Shown in pieces: positions 6,107 to 7,533 of a stretch of DNA of 7,533 nt. How positions within the stretch are numbered: position 1 is the first letter of the stretch; every line of letters starts with the position of its first letter. The position numbers were made by a program, and so were the translations under genes. Source of the stretch: Planctomycetales bacterium (GTDB lineage Bacteria > Planctomycetota > SBBH01); the NCBI GenBank assembly GCA_005239795.1, contig SBBH01000259.1:1-7533 (forward strand), read 5' to 3'. The notes beneath the pieces were generated by a model. The model was not told the origin of the DNA and searched no databases. It saw only the letters and a program-made list of their open reading frames with translations.

Positions 6107-7347
6107 CGACAGGGCGCCGCGGAAAATTCGGCGCGTCCTCAGCACTCAGCACTCAGGACTCAGCACTCAGCACTCAGAAGACCGAAGCGGAGCTTCTCAA
6201 ATGGCGCCGGGAATTCCCGATCCTGTCGCGCACGACCTACCTCGTGAGCCATTCCATGGGGGCGATGCCGCGCGGGGTTCACGCGCGCCTGGCGCAATAC
6301 GCCGACGACTGGGCGCGCGAGGGGGTAATGGCCTACGACGCCTGGTTCCCGAGGCTGCGCGAGACGGCCGACCTCATCGGATCGCTCATGAACGCCCCGC
6401 CGGGCACCGTCGTCATGCACCAGAACACCTCGACCCTGATGGCCGCGGTGATCTCGGCGATCTTCACGCTTAAAGGGCGGCGCAAGGTGGTCTACACCGA
6501 CCTCAACTTTCCCTCCATTCACTACAACTGGCTGATGTACCGCGACCTCGGGATGGAGATTAAGATCGTGATGAGCCCCGACGGTATTCAGATCCCGACC
6601 GAGAAGATGATCGAGGCGTTGGACGAGGACACGCTCGCCGTCGTCCTCGACCACGGTATCTTTCGCTCCGGCTACCTGCAGGATGTCGGCGCGATCGCGA
6701 AGGCCGCCCGGGCCAAGGGGATCTACACCGTCGTTGACGCCTACCAGACCATCGGATGTGTCCCGATCGATGTCCGGGTCTGGGGCGTGGATTTCCTCCT
6801 GGGCGGTTCCCACAAATGGCTCTGCGGGGGCCCGGGAGCCGCCTTTTTGTACGTCCGGAAGGACCTCCTGCCGAAGATGACCCCCCGCGTCACCGGCTGG
6901 ATCGCGCACAAGCGCCCCTTCGATTTCGACATGCGCATGGAATACGCCGACACGGCGATGCGCTTCGCGACGGGCACCCCCAACATCGCCGGGATGCACG
7001 CCGCGCGCGCCGGGATCGAGATTGTGGCCAAGGTGGGAGTCGACCGGATCCGCGCCAAATCAGAGAGGCTGACGCAGCAGTTGGTCGACATGGCCCTCGC
7101 GGAAGGGTTCTTGGTCAACAGCCCGCGCCACGCGAACGCCCGGACGGGCCTCGTCTGCATCGATTTTTCCGGCGCGGACCGCGCCGAACAGGAATTCTTG
7201 AGGCGCGGCATCCAGACCGACTATCGCCCCCGCTGTGGCCTGCGCGTCTCGGCCCACTTCTACACGCGCGAGGACGAGTTCCTGGGGATCATCCCCGAGA
7301 TTCGAGCCTTCCTCGGGCGCTCCCGGCGCATGATGCGTCGGCATTGA
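6103..7347 (+). CDS. Kynureninase-like PLP enzyme (aminotransferase class V fold)
   Basis: This 414-residue fold-type I PLP enzyme would split kynurenine into anthranilate and alanine. From ATG 6103 the conserved domain begins near residue 29 (LLKWRREFP), with MHQNTS near residue 105. D212 in VDAYQ should contact the PLP pyridine nitrogen and K238 in GGSHKWLCGGPG should be the Schiff-base lysine. The later GW-x-AH, RFATGTP and C-terminal RP-x-CG-x-R...AHFYTRE segments match the kynureninase layout. Classical kynureninases have YKYLNGGPG and a histidine-containing DxAHS-type segment, so this is a divergent branch and the symbol kynU is withheld. The ATG start overlaps the dioxygenase stop by 4 nt, implying translational coupling; an in-frame GTG at 6073 is less likely. 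Residues 12-26 are encoded by a 7-bp repeat and read as a repeated SALSTQ. The neighbouring dioxygenase and CoA ligase support the assignment. A cysteine-desulfurase-like activity is the alternative. Confidence 0.82.
   Translation: MTTGRRGKFGASSALSTQDSALSTQKTEAELLKWRREFPILSRTTYLVSHSMGAMPRGVHARLAQYADDWAREGVMAYDAWFPRLRETADLIGSLMNAPPGTVVMHQNTSTLMAAVISAIFTLKGRRKVVYTDLNFPSIHYNWLMYRDLGMEIKIVMSPDGIQIPTEKMIEALDEDTLAVVLDHGIFRSGYLQDVGAIAKAARAKGIYTVVDAYQTIGCVPIDVRVWGVDFLLGGSHKWLCGGPGAAFLYVRKDLLPKMTPRVTGWIAHKRPFDFDMRMEYADTAMRFATGTPNIAGMHAARAGIEIVAKVGVDRIRAKSERLTQQLVDMALAEGFLVNSPRHANARTGLVCIDFSGADRAEQEFLRRGIQTDYRPRCGLRVSAHFYTREDEFLGIIPEIRAFLGRSRRMMRRH
6137..6177 (+). repeat. Heptanucleotide tandem repeat (CACTCAG) inside the kynureninase 5' end
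   Basis: Five complete 7-bp units run from 6143 to 6177: CACTCAG, CACTCAG, GACTCAG, CACTCAG and CACTCAG, preceded by a partial CCTCAG at 6137-6142. The unit has no stop codon in any forward frame and translates to the heptapeptide HSALSTQ in rotation. Because 7 is not a multiple of 3, each unit gained or lost would shift the reading frame of the downstream gene relative to the ATG at 6103. Confidence 0.95.
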
Positions 7348-7358
7348 AAAGGATCTTC

Positions 7359-7433
7359 ATGCGAGAGTGGGTCCCTGTCGTTTTGGCCGTATACAAAATG
7401 TCGTTTCAGCCGTTGTCAAAAGATGTGGGTTAG
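7359..7433 (+). CDS. Possible small or truncated ORF after the kynureninase
   Basis: A 24-codon frame begins 11 nt after the kynureninase stop. It has a good ribosome site (AAAAGGA, 7347-7353) at 5-nt spacing from its ATG. The peptide starts MREWVPVVLAVYKMSFQ and ends at a TAG. It matches nothing I recognise. It may be the start of a further operon gene cut off by inserted DNA from about 7414, or it may be chance. Confidence 0.2.
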   Translation: MREWVPVVLAVYKMSFQPLSKDVG

Positions 7434-7533
7434 GGTTATTGCCACCAAGATAACTCATGACCGGCTTTCGTAGCTTTTGCATTGCCAAGTGGTTGCCGAT
7501 GAAGCCCATGGAAATGGAGGGACTCCATGGGCA
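7414..7533. other. Right-edge non-coding-looking DNA, possible mobile-element end
   Basis: From about 7348 the sequence is visibly less GC-rich than the genes before it. TGTCAAAAGATGTGGG at 7414 resembles the general shape of insertion-sequence termini that begin with TGT. A short frame from ATG 7457 (MTGFRSFCIAKWLPMKP) stays open to the edge, but I do not recognise it. This is a weak call; the region may be ordinary intergenic DNA. Confidence 0.2.
7504..7532. repeat. 9-bp inverted repeat at the right edge
   Basis: GCCCATGGA (7504-7512) and TCCATGGGC (7524-7532) are perfect inverted copies separated by 11 nt. Each contains an NcoI-like CCATGG palindrome. It could be a hairpin, a protein-binding site or part of an element cut by the window edge. 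There is no T-run inside the window. Confidence 0.5.

Noticed and set aside
7348..7533. tRNA or other structured RNA at the right edge
   Set aside because: No cloverleaf arms, TTCGA-type T-loop or CCA-compatible end could be found; only one 9-bp inverted repeat is present.

Overview
The window is GC-rich bacterial DNA carrying five large genes, all on the + strand, tightly spaced and probably co-transcribed. By content it looks like an aerobic, CoA-dependent tryptophan/anthranilate catabolic locus. The host cannot be named with confidence. High GC, densely packed genes and heptanucleotide repeats between genes suggest an uncultured or environmental Gram-negative lineage (proteobacterial/deltaproteobacterial or NC10/Acidobacteria-like), but this is only an impression.

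Layout. 3-884: 3' part of an old-yellow-enzyme (OYE) type NADH:flavin oxidoreductase, open at the left edge. 917-3490: complete M1 aminopeptidase (PepN type). 3535-5079: benzoate/2-aminobenzoate-CoA ligase-family enzyme. 5080-5299: a 220-bp spacer with degenerate heptamer repeats, a strong 60-nt two-part hairpin and a second short heptamer repeat. 5300-6106: tryptophan 2,3-dioxygenase. 6103-7347: kynureninase-like PLP enzyme, overlapping the dioxygenase by ATGA and carrying a heptamer repeat in its own 5' coding end. 7348-7533: a less GC-rich tail with a possible truncated small ORF, a possible insertion-sequence end (weak) and a 9-bp inverted repeat.

How the genes fit together. The dioxygenase converts L-tryptophan to N-formylkynurenine, and the kynureninase-like enzyme would release anthranilate and alanine. 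The CoA ligase would activate anthranilate to 2-aminobenzoyl-CoA. The OYE protein is a candidate for the reductive part of 2-aminobenzoyl-CoA dearomatisation, as in the two-domain 2-aminobenzoyl-CoA monooxygenase/reductase of Azoarcus. The aminopeptidase could supply tryptophan from peptides. No kynurenine formamidase lies in the window, and the FAD-monooxygenase half of the dearomatising enzyme would have to lie outside it. The pathway assignment is inference from family membership and gene order; the individual family calls are well supported.

Points most worth a second look: a coding heptamer tract whose unit number sets the kynureninase reading frame; the large hairpin with competing pairing before the dioxygenase; a 16-residue expansion in the dioxygenase active-site GTG loop; a divergent lysine motif in the kynureninase; and a coiled-coil-like stretch joined to the OYE barrel at the left edge.
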